64,000 nt of DNA from Chryseobacterium sp. CH25 (GCF_004119455.1 NZ_NRQT01000007.1:62001-126000), one strand, 5' to 3'. Counted from the first letter of the stretch, positions 17,149 to 25,937 are shown. Notes: generated by a model from the letters alone, not told the origin. A program made the numbers and translations.

Positions 17149-18336
17149 ATGGAAAATATAGGTACACAAGGATTTTCATTTGACCTACCAAAGGGAAATT
17201 CATCCATCATAAAAGTAATCGGTGTAGGAGGCGGAGGAAACAACGCATTAAAACACATGTACGAAAAAGGGATCCACGGAGTTGATTTCGTGATCTGTAA
17301 TACAGACGCTCAAACCCTGGATAATAACCCTGTTGCCAATAAAGTTCAACTGGGAACTTCTATTACAGAAGGTCTTGGAGCCGGTGCTGATCCTGAAGTA
17401 GGAGAAAAATCCGCTATTGAAAGTATTGAAGATATCAAAGCAGCTATGGGCCAGAACACGAAAATGGTGTTCATCACTGCCGGAATGGGTGGTGGTACAG
17501 GTACCGGAGCCGCTCCTGTCATCGCTAAAGTAGCAAAAGACATGGGAATCTTAACGGTAGGTATTGTTACCGTACCTTTCAGCTTTGAAGGAAAAAGAAG
17601 ATTAGAACAGGCCGAAAACGGACTTGATAAATTAAAAAATAATGTTGACTCATTAATTGTCATTAACAATGATAAACTGAGACAGCAATTCGGAAACCTT
17701 GGATTCAAACAGGGATTCTCTAAAGCGGATGAAGTGTTAGCTAATGCTGCTAAAGGTATGGCGGAAGTTATTACAGGTTACTTTGATGTAAACATTGACT
17801 TTAGAGATGCTAAATCTGTGCTTCAGAACTCCGGAACGGCTCTAATGTCTACAGGTACTGCTTCAGGTGAAAATAAAGCCGAAGAAGCGGTAAGAAAAGC
17901 ATTAGATTCCCCACTATTAAATGACAACAAAATTACAGGTGCTAAAAACGTACTGTTGTTGATCAGAAGTGGTGCGGAAGAAGTTACCATGGATGAAATT
18001 GGTATCATTATGGACCACATCCAGAAAGAAGCTGGAAACACTGCTGATATTATCTTCGGGGTGGGTGCTGATGAAGAATTAGGAGATGCAGTAAGCGTAC
18101 TTGTTATCGCTACAGGATTCTCTAACGACAATAAGAAGTTTTCAGGTCCTACAGAAAAGATCAGAATCAGTCTTAATGATAATTTAGAATCTCCAAAATC
18201 TTCTCCTTTTAAAACAAGAGAAGAAAGAGAGTCTGCTCCTGAAGTAACACATGATTTCGGTGGAAAAAGCCTTTTCAGATTAGATGATGAGGACCATGAT
18301 ACTCCGTTCAATGTGACTTCTACCGAAAAAAAATGA
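17149..18336 (+). CDS. ftsZ: Cell division protein FtsZ, GTPase domain part (split gene)
   Basis: FtsZ is the tubulin-like GTPase that forms the division ring. The GTP-binding domain is complete: GVGGGGNNA near 25-33, NTDAQTL at 51-57, the tubulin signature GGGTGTG at 114-120, and the T7-loop region DFRDAKSVLQNSG. The reading frame stops at codon 395 inside the C-terminal linker, after an A8 run at 18326-18333. The rest of the linker and the terminal peptide continue in the next frame to 19049. One extra A, or a -1 slip on A-AAA-AAA, would join them into a protein of about 630 residues, normal for Flavobacteriales. Confidence 0.93.
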   Translation: MENIGTQGFSFDLPKGNSSIIKVIGVGGGGNNALKHMYEKGIHGVDFVICNTDAQTLDNNPVANKVQLGTSITEGLGAGADPEVGEKSAIESIEDIKAAMGQNTKMVFITAGMGGGTGTGAAPVIAKVAKDMGILTVGIVTVPFSFEGKRRLEQAENGLDKLKNNVDSLIVINNDKLRQQFGNLGFKQGFSKADEVLANAAKGMAEVITGYFDVNIDFRDAKSVLQNSGTALMSTGTASGENKAEEAVRKALDSPLLNDNKITGAKNVLLLIRSGAEEVTMDEIGIIMDHIQKEAGNTADIIFGVGADEELGDAVSVLVIATGFSNDNKKFSGPTEKIRISLNDNLESPKSSPFKTREERESAPEVTHDFGGKSLFRLDDEDHDTPFNVTSTEKK

Positions 18337-19049
18337 TTATTGAGGAAGAGGAAATCAGAACTGAGATAAAATTCTTTGATAAAGAAGAAAGCACAATCAA
18401 CACTCCTGAACAAGGGTGGAGAAATGAAGATGGACAAGAAGAATTCAGCCTTTCTATTGAAGAAGATGAAGAAGATCCAAACGATTTGGAAATTCAGTCT
18501 TTCTCATTTGATTTCGATAATAAAAAAGAAGAGCCTCAGTCTGGTAATGTATTCAACAACAACTCTTCACAGGAGAAGCCTGTTGAATTCAATTTCTTTG
18601 TGAATGAGCCTGTCAGAAATGAGCCTAAATCCGATTACGGACAACCTAAAGCAGAGTTTAATGCTCCTGCAAGTGCCGTAGCAGAACCAGCTCAGAAAAT
18701 TGAAACCTTCTATCAGAAAGAAGAACCAAAAGTTGAGACAAGACCTGCTTTTGAAACAAAAACAGAAATTGAAACTCCGAAAACTGAAGAATCAGAATTC
18801 ACTTTCGTGAACAAAACAATTGATCAGGAAAGAGTAATTGAAAGAAGAAATAAACTAAAAGAGTTCAATTCCCGTTATCAAAGCTTTGATAGTACAAGTG
18901 AATTTGAATCTATTCCTGCTTTCAAGAGAAAAAATATCTCTATTGACGGAACCAACGCATCAGACCAGAATATCAACACATATATGTCTGACAACAATGG
19001 TTCTATGCAGATCAGAGAAAACAGATTTTTAAATAAAGACGTAGACTAA
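18333..19049 (+). CDS. ftsZ: FtsZ C-terminal linker and tail, in the -1 frame
   Basis: A 238-codon frame beginning at an ATG formed by the last A of the A8 run encodes an acidic, low-complexity, proline- and glutamate-rich segment ending IQRENRFLNKDVD-like (exact end RENRFLNKDVD). It has no domain of its own. Disordered linker, a conserved block near the end (ERRNKLKEFNSRYQ, then IPAFKRKNI) and a short terminal peptide are what flavobacterial FtsZ carries after the GTPase core. I read it as the second part of ftsZ, not as a separate gene. The terminal peptide normally binds FtsA, so the split would matter if real. Confidence 0.85.
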   Translation: MIIEEEEIRTEIKFFDKEESTINTPEQGWRNEDGQEEFSLSIEEDEEDPNDLEIQSFSFDFDNKKEEPQSGNVFNNNSSQEKPVEFNFFVNEPVRNEPKSDYGQPKAEFNAPASAVAEPAQKIETFYQKEEPKVETRPAFETKTEIETPKTEESEFTFVNKTIDQERVIERRNKLKEFNSRYQSFDSTSEFESIPAFKRKNISIDGTNASDQNINTYMSDNNGSMQIRENRFLNKDVD

Positions 19050-19050
19050 A

Positions 19051-19164
19051 TTAATTTGAAAATGATATAATTTGAGAATTTGAAAATTAATCTGTGGGGA
19101 AGATAGACCTGCTATATCAAACTAATCATTTTTCAAATTGTTTCATTTTCAAATTTTCAAATCA
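19051..19164. repeat. Long inverted repeat between ftsZ and the YqeY gene
   Basis: The left half (19051-19091) is made of AATTTGAAAAT units, the right half (about 19122-19164) of ATTTTCAAATT units, with about 30 bases between. The arms are complementary over most of their length, so the transcript could form a long hairpin. There is no T-run after it. Confidence 0.6.
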
Positions 19165-19171
19165 TAAAACC

Positions 19172-19618
19172 ATGAGTTTAGAAAATATAATAAGCGAAGC
19201 TATAAAAACAGCCATGAGAGAGAAAGACAGAGTTGCTTTGGATTCTCTTCGTGCTGTTAAATCTCAGATTCTTCTTTTGCAAACGGAGGCCAGAGGTGCT
19301 GAAGTTTCTGCAGAACAGGAAATTGCTATCCTTCAGAGAATGATTAAGCAGCGTAAAGATTCTTTTGAGCAGTTTTCTGCCCAAGGAAGACAGGATCTTG
19401 CAGATGTGGAAGAAGCTCAGATGAAGGTCATTGAAAAATTCTTACCAAAGCAGCTTTCTGCAGAAGAATTAGAAACAGAAATTAAAAATATAATTTCAGA
19501 AACCGGAGCTGAATCTATGAAAGATTTAGGAAAGGTAATGGGAGTTGCTTCAAAAGCATTAGCCGGAAAATCAGACGGAAAAAGCATTTCCGAGATGGTT
19601 AAAAAGCTCCTTTCATAA
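19172..19618 (+). CDS. GatB/YqeY domain-containing protein
   Basis: A 148-residue YqeY-type protein, similar to the tRNA-binding tail domain of GatB amidotransferase subunits but standing alone; its own function is not known with certainty. The family start (SLENIISEAIKTAMREKD), the central LPKQLSAEEL block and the C-terminal glycine- and lysine-rich segment (LAGKSDGKSISEMVKKLL) are all present. An upstream in-frame start at 19094 would pass through the inverted repeat, so the ATG at 19172 is chosen. YqeY often follows ftsZ in this order of bacteria. Confidence 0.92.
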   Translation: MSLENIISEAIKTAMREKDRVALDSLRAVKSQILLLQTEARGAEVSAEQEIAILQRMIKQRKDSFEQFSAQGRQDLADVEEAQMKVIEKFLPKQLSAEELETEIKNIISETGAESMKDLGKVMGVASKALAGKSDGKSISEMVKKLLS

Positions 19619-19718
19619 TGTAATTCCGGTTTTAGGATTAAGATTCATTCTAAGTCCTATAAACGCGTGTTACATTCCATAACTAGGATATACAACCTTT
19701 GCATATCGATTTGATTAA

Positions 19719-19756
19719 GAAGCCCGGGACTGTTGAGTCTCGGGCTTCATTTTTTC
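19719..19756 (+). terminator. Terminator after the dcw cluster and YqeY gene
   Basis: GAAGCCCGGGA (19719-19729) pairs with TCTCGGGCTTC (19738-19748) with one G-T pair, followed by ATTTTTT. It ends the long dcw transcript about 100 bases after the last stop codon. Confidence 0.85.
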
Positions 19757-20023
19757 TGGATATTAAAGTCTATTGGTCCGTTTGATTCAAAAAACCTTAA
19801 AAAAGAGTTTAAATACGATCATATTTCAGATTGTATTAAGTGATTGATTGCTTGAGGGAAAGCCTTAAATGTTTTTTTCATGGTCGTTTGTTTTTCAGAA
19901 TCATTTCAAATTTAATAATTATATTTCATTATTCCTAATTTTAATTCACATTTTTATGAATATTATTACACTATTAATATTTGGTTAATTTTATATACCT
20001 AAACTATTCATAGTTATTATATA

Positions 20024-20054
20024 TTGAACAAACGTAAAGAATTGCTTAACTTTG
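20024..20054 (+). promoter_or_regulatory. Bacteroidota promoter for the bacilliredoxin gene
   Basis: TTG at 20024-20026 (-33) and TAACTTTG at 20047-20054 (-7) are 20 bases apart, as expected for the housekeeping sigma factor of this phylum. The predicted leader is about 15 bases. Confidence 0.7.
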
Positions 20055-20075
20055 TACTGATAAAAAACAAAATAT

Positions 20076-20486
20076 ATGTATCCAACAGATTTAGTAATGC
20101 CTATGAAGGCTGAACTTACAGATAAAGGTTTCCAGGATTTAACAACTCCTACTCAGGTAGAAGATGCTTTAAAGCAGTCCGGAACAACATTATTGGTTAT
20201 TAACTCCGTATGCGGATGTGCTGCAGGTGCTGCAAGACCGGGAGTTGTATACTCTTTAACCGGAGACAAAAAGCCGGATCATTTAACAACTGTATTTGCA
20301 GGTTTTGATACTGAGGCTGTAGTAGAAGCAAGAAAACACCTTGCTCCATTCCCTCCGAGCTCTCCTTGCGTAGCTCTTTTCAAAGATGGAGAATTGGTTC
20401 ATATGCTGGAAAGACACCACATTGAAGGAAATCCTGCAGGAGCAATTGCTGCAAACCTTCAGGCTGCTTACGATGAGTACTGCTAA
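20076..20486 (+). CDS. BrxA/BrxB-type bacilliredoxin (YphP/YqiW family)
   Basis: A 136-residue thioredoxin-fold protein of the YphP/YqiW family. The Cys-Gly-Cys motif is at residues 46-48 (SVCGCAAG), and a third Cys is at the SPCVALF strand. In Bacillus these proteins remove bacillithiol from protein thiols; Bacteroidota also carry bacillithiol genes, but whether this host does cannot be seen here. It is a single-gene unit with its own promoter and terminator. Confidence 0.92.
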   Translation: MYPTDLVMPMKAELTDKGFQDLTTPTQVEDALKQSGTTLLVINSVCGCAAGAARPGVVYSLTGDKKPDHLTTVFAGFDTEAVVEARKHLAPFPPSSPCVALFKDGELVHMLERHHIEGNPAGAIAANLQAAYDEYC

Positions 20487-20506
20487 GAAACAATAAACTA
20501 AATACT

Positions 20507-20537
20507 AAACCGTTACAGATTTTGTAACGGTTTTTTT
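20507..20537 (+). terminator. Terminator of the bacilliredoxin gene
   Basis: AACCGTTACA (from 20508) pairs with TTGTAACGGTT, followed by a run of seven or more T. This is a strong intrinsic terminator. Confidence 0.85.
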
Positions 20538-20591
20538 ATTTAAACTCACAAAAAATTCTCTAAACATCCAAATATCATTATATTTGTTGGA

Positions 20592-22106
20592 ATGGCAACC
20601 AAGGCACTTTTTAATACTGTAGTCAACTGGTTCATCCGTCAAAGGATAGACCAGATTCAGAATTTCATGGATCATCCCATTGAAACTCAGAAGGGTATAC
20701 TGTTTTCTCAGCTGTTTCATGCGGAAGATACAGAATATGGCAAACTGCATGGATTTAACTCTATTTCAAGCTATCAGGACTTTAAAAACAAAGTTCCCAT
20801 TGTTACCTATGAAGAAATGGAGCCCTATATTGAAAAAGCAAGGCAGGGACAGAAAGATGTAAGCTGGCCAGGGCTGATTAAGCATTTTGCCAAATCATCC
20901 GGAACAACCAATGCTAAAAGTAAATTCATTCCTATTTCTGCAGAAAGCCTGGAATACTGTCATATGAAGGCCGGAAAAGATATGGTTTCCATTTACGCCA
21001 ACAACCACCCTGAAAATCAACTTTTTAATTATAAAAATTTACGCTTAGGCGGAAGTTCTGAACTATACGCAGATTTTAACACCAAATTTGGCGATTTATC
21101 TGCTATTTTAATTGATAACCTTCCGTTCTGGGTAGAAATTACCACCACTCCAAGTAAGAAGGTTTCTTTAATGGGTGAATGGGAAAGCAAGCTTAGAGCC
21201 ATTACTTCAGAAGTGAAGAATGAAGATGTAGGCAGCATCCTTGGAGTACCCAGCTGGATGATGGTTCTTCTGCAAAAGGTACTGCACGAAACCAATGTAG
21301 AGAATATTTCAGAGCTATGGCCTAATCTGGAGGTGTTTTTTCACGGTGGAATCAGTTTTAAGCCCTACAGGGAGCAATACCGAAAGATCATCGGAAAAAA
21401 CATCAATTACTACGAAATATACAATGCTTCGGAAGGGTTCTTCGGAATACAGGACAGATCCAACAGTGATGAAATGCTTCTGATGCTTGATTATGGGATA
21501 TTCTACGAGTTTATTCCAATGGATCAGTTCCATTTTTCAAACCCTAAAGTGGTAAGTCTTGAAGATGTAGAAATCGGGAAGAATTATGCCATGGTTATCA
21601 CTACCAATGGTGGATTATGGAGATATCTGATTGGCGATACGGTAATATTTACCTCTACCAATCCTTTCAGAATCAAGATAACGGGAAGAACGAAGCATTA
21701 TATTAACGCTTTCGGAGAAGAATTAATGATTACCAATGTAGAATCTGCCTTATCTAAGGCCTGTGAGCTCACTGGGGCTCAGATTACGGATTTTACAGGA
21801 GCTCCGGTCTTTATGAAAGAAAATGAAAGCGGTGCCCATGAATGGATATTTGAATTCAGCCAGTATCCTGATAATCTGGACAGCTTTGTAGATGCTTTTG
21901 ACCAGCATTTAAAGAAAATTAATTCGGATTACGAAGCAAAAAGATACAACAATATAACGTTGAGAAGACCCATTGTTCATATTGCCAAAGACAACCTTTT
22001 CTATCATTGGCTGGAATCCAAAGGAAAACTTGGCGGTCAGAATAAAGTACCGAGACTGAGTAATGACAGGGAATATATAGATCCACTGTTAGAGCTTAAT
22101 AAATAA
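20592..22106 (+). CDS. GH3 superfamily protein (acyl-acid amido synthetase-like)
   Basis: A 504-residue protein of the GH3 superfamily, adenylate-forming enzymes best known in plants for joining amino acids to jasmonate or auxin. The ATP-binding core is visible as AKSSGTTNAKSKFIP near 110-124, the second motif as YNASEGFFGIQ around 275, and the hinge region as TGRTKHYINAFGEEL near 355-370. Bacterial members are frequent in Bacteroidota and their substrates are largely unknown. A TATATTTG box at 20579-20586 ends only five bases before the ATG, so the transcript may have almost no leader. Confidence 0.88.
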   Translation: MATKALFNTVVNWFIRQRIDQIQNFMDHPIETQKGILFSQLFHAEDTEYGKLHGFNSISSYQDFKNKVPIVTYEEMEPYIEKARQGQKDVSWPGLIKHFAKSSGTTNAKSKFIPISAESLEYCHMKAGKDMVSIYANNHPENQLFNYKNLRLGGSSELYADFNTKFGDLSAILIDNLPFWVEITTTPSKKVSLMGEWESKLRAITSEVKNEDVGSILGVPSWMMVLLQKVLHETNVENISELWPNLEVFFHGGISFKPYREQYRKIIGKNINYYEIYNASEGFFGIQDRSNSDEMLLMLDYGIFYEFIPMDQFHFSNPKVVSLEDVEIGKNYAMVITTNGGLWRYLIGDTVIFTSTNPFRIKITGRTKHYINAFGEELMITNVESALSKACELTGAQITDFTGAPVFMKENESGAHEWIFEFSQYPDNLDSFVDAFDQHLKKINSDYEAKRYNNITLRRPIVHIAKDNLFYHWLESKGKLGGQNKVPRLSNDREYIDPLLELNK

Positions 22107-22117
22107 TAGAGAGAAAG

Positions 22118-22137
22118 ATGGATGCTGGAAGTTATTG
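22118..22137 (+). repeat. Short intergenic repeat, family D copy (GGATGCTGGAAG type)
   Basis: A short stretch related to the GGAAGCTGGAAG elements at 31976, 47512, 50521 and 50639. This copy is degenerate. Confidence 0.4.
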
Positions 22138-22244
22138 CAGCCTTTACAGAACTTCTATTTTAAAACTGAGAGATAGATAAAAATATATAGGGACCAAAGT
22201 TAGATAAAGGTGAGGTTTCTTACTTCTAACTTCCTACTCAATAA

Positions 22245-22279
22245 AAAACCCGCAGTTGAAATCAACTGCGGGTTTTGTT
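22245..22279. terminator. Bidirectional terminator between convergent genes
   Basis: AAAACCCGCAGTTGA (22245-22259) is the exact complement of TCAACTGCGGGTTTT (22262-22276). It serves the GH3 gene on the plus strand and the lipoprotein gene on the minus strand. Confidence 0.85.
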
Positions 22280-22720
22280 TTATTTGCTTAAATCTTCTTT
22301 CAGTTTTTTAGCAGCGTCCTCTACTTTTGCCGCTCCTTTTCTTGCAGCGTCTTTGGCATCTTTTCCTGCTTCCTGAGCTCCGGTTTTAATATCTTTTCCT
22401 ACTTTATTAGCTTCATTTTTGATATCCTGCCCTGCTTTATTAAGATCCTGTTTGGTTTTATCTGCAGTAGCATCTATTTTATCTTTAGCTTTTTGAGCAG
22501 CATTGTCTATTTTATCTCCAGCCTGGTCCAATTTTGCATCAACTTTTTCCTTAGCTTCATTTACTTTTGCTGAATCAACCATTGGAGATGTTTCAGAAAC
22601 AGTTGTGGTGGTGGTAACAGTTCCATCAGCATTTTCTACCTGTTCTGTCTTTGTTGTGGATTTTGTGCAGGCAACTGCGAATAGAGAGATCGCTATTGCC
22701 GCAAGAATTTGCTTTTTCAT
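22280..22720 (-). CDS. Putative lipoprotein with LEA-like helical repeats
   Basis: A 146-residue protein with a lipoprotein signal: basic start, hydrophobic core and lipobox AVAC, giving Cys18 as the lipidated residue. After a Thr-rich spacer, residues from about 55 to the end are a run of Ala/Lys/Asp-rich 11-residue-like repeats (AQKAKDKIDATADKTKQDL and similar), as in LEA or apolipoprotein-type amphipathic helices. It has no enzyme motif. A role in envelope stress or membrane coating is possible but not shown. It precedes a second small lipoprotein transcribed in the same direction. Confidence 0.78.
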   Translation of the reverse strand: MKKQILAAIAISLFAVACTKSTTKTEQVENADGTVTTTTTVSETSPMVDSAKVNEAKEKVDAKLDQAGDKIDNAAQKAKDKIDATADKTKQDLNKAGQDIKNEANKVGKDIKTGAQEAGKDAKDAARKGAAKVEDAAKKLKEDLSK

Positions 22721-22750
22721 ATTGTATATTTTTAAAGATGTTTTTTGGAT

Positions 22751-23113
22751 TTATTCTGTTTTGGTTACAGGAGAAGGTGGAGTTTCTACTGCTTTTTTCT
22801 TATTTTCAGCATCTGCCGTTTTCTTTTCTTCCTCTTCTTTCTTTTTGTTTTCTTTCTCCAGTTCTGCCTTAAGCTTCTGCTCTTCTTCCAGGGCTTTTTT
22901 AACCTGTTTTACAGAGTCCAGATATTCTGGTGAAGACATTCTGATCTTGCGGGCTATATCCACCGTTACAGCCCCATTAGAAAAAGAATCAACAGCTGTT
23001 GTATCATAGTGGCTTTTCAGATCCTGTTCGGCTCCAAATCCTGGAGATTCCTTCTTGGAACAGGCCGTTAGAAGAAGTCCAAAAATGAAAAGTGCAGACA
23101 ATAAATTTTTCAT
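22751..23113 (-). CDS. Putative lipoprotein with charged coiled coil
   Basis: A 120-residue protein with a short signal and the lipobox LTAC (Cys18). The middle (LDSVKQVKKALEEEQKLKAE and on) is an uninterrupted Glu/Lys helix likely to form a coiled coil, and the tail is Pro/Thr-rich. I do not recognise the family. It ends 30 bases before the next lipoprotein and begins four bases after the stop of an EEP-family membrane protein, so the four minus-strand genes from 25164 to 22280 may be one transcript. Confidence 0.72.
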   Translation of the reverse strand: MKNLLSALFIFGLLLTACSKKESPGFGAEQDLKSHYDTTAVDSFSNGAVTVDIARKIRMSSPEYLDSVKQVKKALEEEQKLKAELEKENKKKEEEEKKTADAENKKKAVETPPSPVTKTE

Positions 23114-23117
23114 GGAA

Positions 23118-24098
23118 CTAATTTAGCAGAAATTCTGCAATTACAGGATAGTGATCCGATAATTTCACAGACTGATCTACTTTGTAGCTTAATGGAATAA
23201 TTGATTTTGAACTGAAAATATAATCAATTCTCAAAGGAATTTTATAATCATGAAAACTGGAAGCACTTCCCTTTCCTGCCGTTAAAAACGCATCCTGAAG
23301 ATCTTTTCCCAAACTGTAATATTCATAAGAATTCGGAACAGAATTAAAATCTCCGGCTACAATAACAGGGTAAGGAGAGAAGTCTACTACTTTTCTGATT
23401 TTTTTAATCTGATCTTCATGAGCCTGAAAAGTAGGTATCATATGAGAAAGAAGTGTAGATACGTTTCCTATTCCCATCGCATCCAGCTTTGTAAACATTG
23501 TTTTCTGTAGACGGAAAGGTTCAAGATAAACATTGACAATTCTGATGATTTTTCCATTGATATCTACATCTGCATAGAAAGAATTTCCTCTTGAATTATC
23601 TTCTATGATCTCTGCCTGTCTTAGGATTTTATGCTTTGTTTTTAGAATTACTGAAGGATATTTTACGAGATCCTGTCTTAAAGCACGGTTGGTGTCTTTT
23701 TCCTGTACCAAAATAATATCCGGATCCTGCTCTTTGATATAGTTTTTTACTTTATCCCATCCGTAATCACCATATTTTACATTAAAAGTCAGTACTTTAA
23801 TATCACGTACTGTTTTTACTTTATCTGTTCTGGGGGAGAAATTAACCCATCTTCTGATTGGATTATAAAAAAGTAATGTTCCCAGCGCAAAAGCAATAGC
23901 AATTTTATTTTTTTTGAAAATCCATACCAATGTAAGAATAATGTGTGCAGACATCAGATACGGAAAACCAAGAGAAAGTAAATTAAGGTTCCCCAAAAGA
24001 TTAGGTGGAACCCATGCATTTCCCAATGTGCACAGCAGTAAAACGGCAATAGCGATATGTATAAATAGTAATATCTGATTCGACTTCATGAAAAACAT
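23118..24098 (-). CDS. Membrane-anchored endonuclease/exonuclease/phosphatase-family protein (paralog 2)
   Basis: A 326-residue protein with three predicted membrane segments in the first 85 residues and an EEP domain after about residue 100. Conserved EEP motifs are visible: LTFNVKYGDYGW (Asn metal ligand), ILVQEKD (Glu metal ligand), VIVAGDFNSVPNSYEY (Asp and Asn) and SDHYPVIAEF (catalytic His near the end). The substrate may be a nucleic acid, phosphoinositide-like lipid or other phosphodiester. It is a clear paralog of the next gene upstream. Met at 24089 is an alternative start, three codons in. Confidence 0.88.
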   Translation of the reverse strand: MFFMKSNQILLFIHIAIAVLLLCTLGNAWVPPNLLGNLNLLSLGFPYLMSAHIILTLVWIFKKNKIAIAFALGTLLFYNPIRRWVNFSPRTDKVKTVRDIKVLTFNVKYGDYGWDKVKNYIKEQDPDIILVQEKDTNRALRQDLVKYPSVILKTKHKILRQAEIIEDNSRGNSFYADVDINGKIIRIVNVYLEPFRLQKTMFTKLDAMGIGNVSTLLSHMIPTFQAHEDQIKKIRKVVDFSPYPVIVAGDFNSVPNSYEYYSLGKDLQDAFLTAGKGSASSFHDYKIPLRIDYIFSSKSIIPLSYKVDQSVKLSDHYPVIAEFLLN

Positions 24099-24162
24099 TC
24101 TTGGTACCCGTTTTTTTAAGCAAAAACCCTACCAAGCAGTCAAATTTTAACTATTTTTATGA

Positions 24163-25164
24163 TTATTTTTCACTTACAGAGAGTTCGGAAATAACCGGAT
24201 AATGATCTGAAACACTGATAGAACGGTCAACAACATAAGATACAGCCTTCAATGATTTTGAGGTAAATACATAATCAATCCTGATAGGAAATTTATAATC
24301 ATGAAAACTGGTTGCACTCCCTCTTCCTGCCGTCATAAAAGCATCTTCAAGACCCTCAGATAAGTAATAATACTCATAAGAATTGGGAACAGAATTAAAA
24401 TCTCCGGTGATAACAACAGGATATGGTGAATTTTCTATACCCTGACGTATTTTCTTTACCTGATCCTGATGTATTTTAAAAGTAGGTATTAGTTTTCTTA
24501 CAACACCTTTTACTTTCTGTTCATTAGCTTCGGCATTTCCATCAAGCTTCACCATCTTCTTTTCAAACTGAAACGGATAAAGATAGACGTCAACAAATCT
24601 ATAAGTTCTCCCTTTTATTTCAATATCTGCCTGGAGAGCACTTGGAAGGCTTACATCCTCATTTTCAGAAAAAATCAGTTTCTCGTTAGATAGGTTATGC
24701 TTTGTAAGAATAGTTAAAACCCCATTTGATTTAGTTCTATGGTAGCCTTTAAGGGTTGGATATTCCATTCCGCCATCTTCCTGCAGGAGAATAACATCTG
24801 CATCCTGAGCTTTGAGATAATCTAAGACCTCTTCCTTACCCATAAGCCCGGCTTTTATATTGAAAGATACAATCTTTATAGAACCGGAACTTTCTTTCTT
24901 CTCTGAAGAAAAATTGACCCATCGTTTTACAGGATTGATAAATGCCAATCCTACAAACATGAATACAAATGCTCTTTTTTTCCAGCTGAATACCCAGAAT
25001 ACTGTCAAAACAATATACAAGGTCATAAGAATTGGAAATCCTAAAGAAAGCAGATCAAACCACGGAAATATTTTAGGTGGGACATAAGCATTCAACAGAG
25101 AACCTAACAATAGAAACAGGATTCCTACATGCAGGACTAAAAGTATAAGTCGGAAAATCTTCAC
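24163..25164 (-). CDS. Membrane-anchored endonuclease/exonuclease/phosphatase-family protein (paralog 1)
   Basis: A 333-residue protein of the same design as its neighbour at 23118: three N-terminal membrane segments, a conserved PVKRWVNFSSEKK-like linker, then the EEP catalytic domain with SFNIKAG, ILLQEDGG, VVITGDFNSVPNSYEY and SDHYPVISEL. The two proteins align along their whole length and almost share the C-terminal block around FHDYK and RIDY, so a tandem duplication is evident. The active-site residues are intact in both copies. Confidence 0.88.
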   Translation of the reverse strand: MKIFRLILLVLHVGILFLLLGSLLNAYVPPKIFPWFDLLSLGFPILMTLYIVLTVFWVFSWKKRAFVFMFVGLAFINPVKRWVNFSSEKKESSGSIKIVSFNIKAGLMGKEEVLDYLKAQDADVILLQEDGGMEYPTLKGYHRTKSNGVLTILTKHNLSNEKLIFSENEDVSLPSALQADIEIKGRTYRFVDVYLYPFQFEKKMVKLDGNAEANEQKVKGVVRKLIPTFKIHQDQVKKIRQGIENSPYPVVITGDFNSVPNSYEYYYLSEGLEDAFMTAGRGSATSFHDYKFPIRIDYVFTSKSLKAVSYVVDRSISVSDHYPVISELSVSEK

Positions 25165-25173
25165 GGGAAATGA

Positions 25174-25932
25174 TTAATTGAATCTATATAAATGTTTTTT
25201 CCAGATTCTTGCCAGCAGCCATCCTACCAGAGCTCCACCAACGTGAGCCAGGTGAGCAACGCTTCCTCCATTTCCGGAAACACCCAGATATACAGAAACC
25301 ACAATAACAATAGGTAAAAGGTATTTTACTTTAATTGGAACCGGAATAAACATAATTCCGATTTTTGCATCAGGATATAAGGTTGCAAAAGCCGCTACTA
25401 CACCAAAAATAGCTCCGGAAGCTCCCATCATAGGAGATTTTAATAATGCATAATATTGATTAGACAACTCAACTCCCTCAGGTGTTGTTGCGCTGATTCT
25501 CAAATCTCCCAAATAATCAATCCCTGCTTTTGAATAAATTTCTGATGCATTTAATCCTAAACTTTGTAAACCAGAAATGATTTGCTGTGCTTCTACAAAG
25601 TTCCATAGATTAAATAGGAAAAATGACCCTAATCCGCTGGCAAAGTATAATAATATGTATTTTTTTTCACCTAAAACCTGTTCTAAAACCGGCCCAAAAC
25701 TAAATAGCGTAAACATATTGAATAAAATATGCATCAACCCACCAGGTTCTCTGAACGGAGCATGCATAAACATATGTGTAATGATCTGCCACGATTTAAA
25801 GTTGGGAGAAAAAGGATAGAATCCTGAAAGCGTATTGTATAAACTTGGATAGTATAAAAAATTAGCGATCAAGTAAACGACAATATTAATAATGATAATA
25901 TTCCTTGTAATGGGTGGTATATTGTTAAACAT
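25174..25932 (-). CDS. Rhomboid family intramembrane serine protease
   Basis: A 252-residue polytopic protein of the rhomboid family, which cleaves membrane proteins within the bilayer. The catalytic Ser is Ser172 in GASGAIFG and the catalytic His is His230 in AHLAHVGGALVGWL. The HILFNMFTLFSFG segment near 68-80 is the usual second-helix motif. An insertion of about 50 residues follows (113-160). It stands between mutL (5 bases) and the EEP genes (9 bases), so it is probably cotranscribed with mutL. Confidence 0.93.
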   Translation of the reverse strand: MFNNIPPITRNIIIINIVVYLIANFLYYPSLYNTLSGFYPFSPNFKSWQIITHMFMHAPFREPGGLMHILFNMFTLFSFGPVLEQVLGEKKYILLYFASGLGSFFLFNLWNFVEAQQIISGLQSLGLNASEIYSKAGIDYLGDLRISATTPEGVELSNQYYALLKSPMMGASGAIFGVVAAFATLYPDAKIGIMFIPVPIKVKYLLPIVIVVSVYLGVSGNGGSVAHLAHVGGALVGWLLARIWKKHLYRFN

Positions 25933-25937
25933 ATTTT

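Larger units (their letters stand above)
19619..20075. other. Gene-free gap: terminator, then AT-rich promoter region
   Basis: This 457-base gap holds the terminator at 19719-19756 and the bacilliredoxin promoter at 20024-20054. The stretch between them is AT-rich, with no reading frame or RNA fold I can support. Confidence 0.6.

Noticed and set aside
22503..23009. Long plus-strand frame opposite the two lipoproteins
   Set aside because: The translation is Ser/Phe/Val-rich low complexity, as expected from the antisense of Lys/Ala/Glu-rich coding sequence; the minus-strand frames have signal peptides and lipoboxes.
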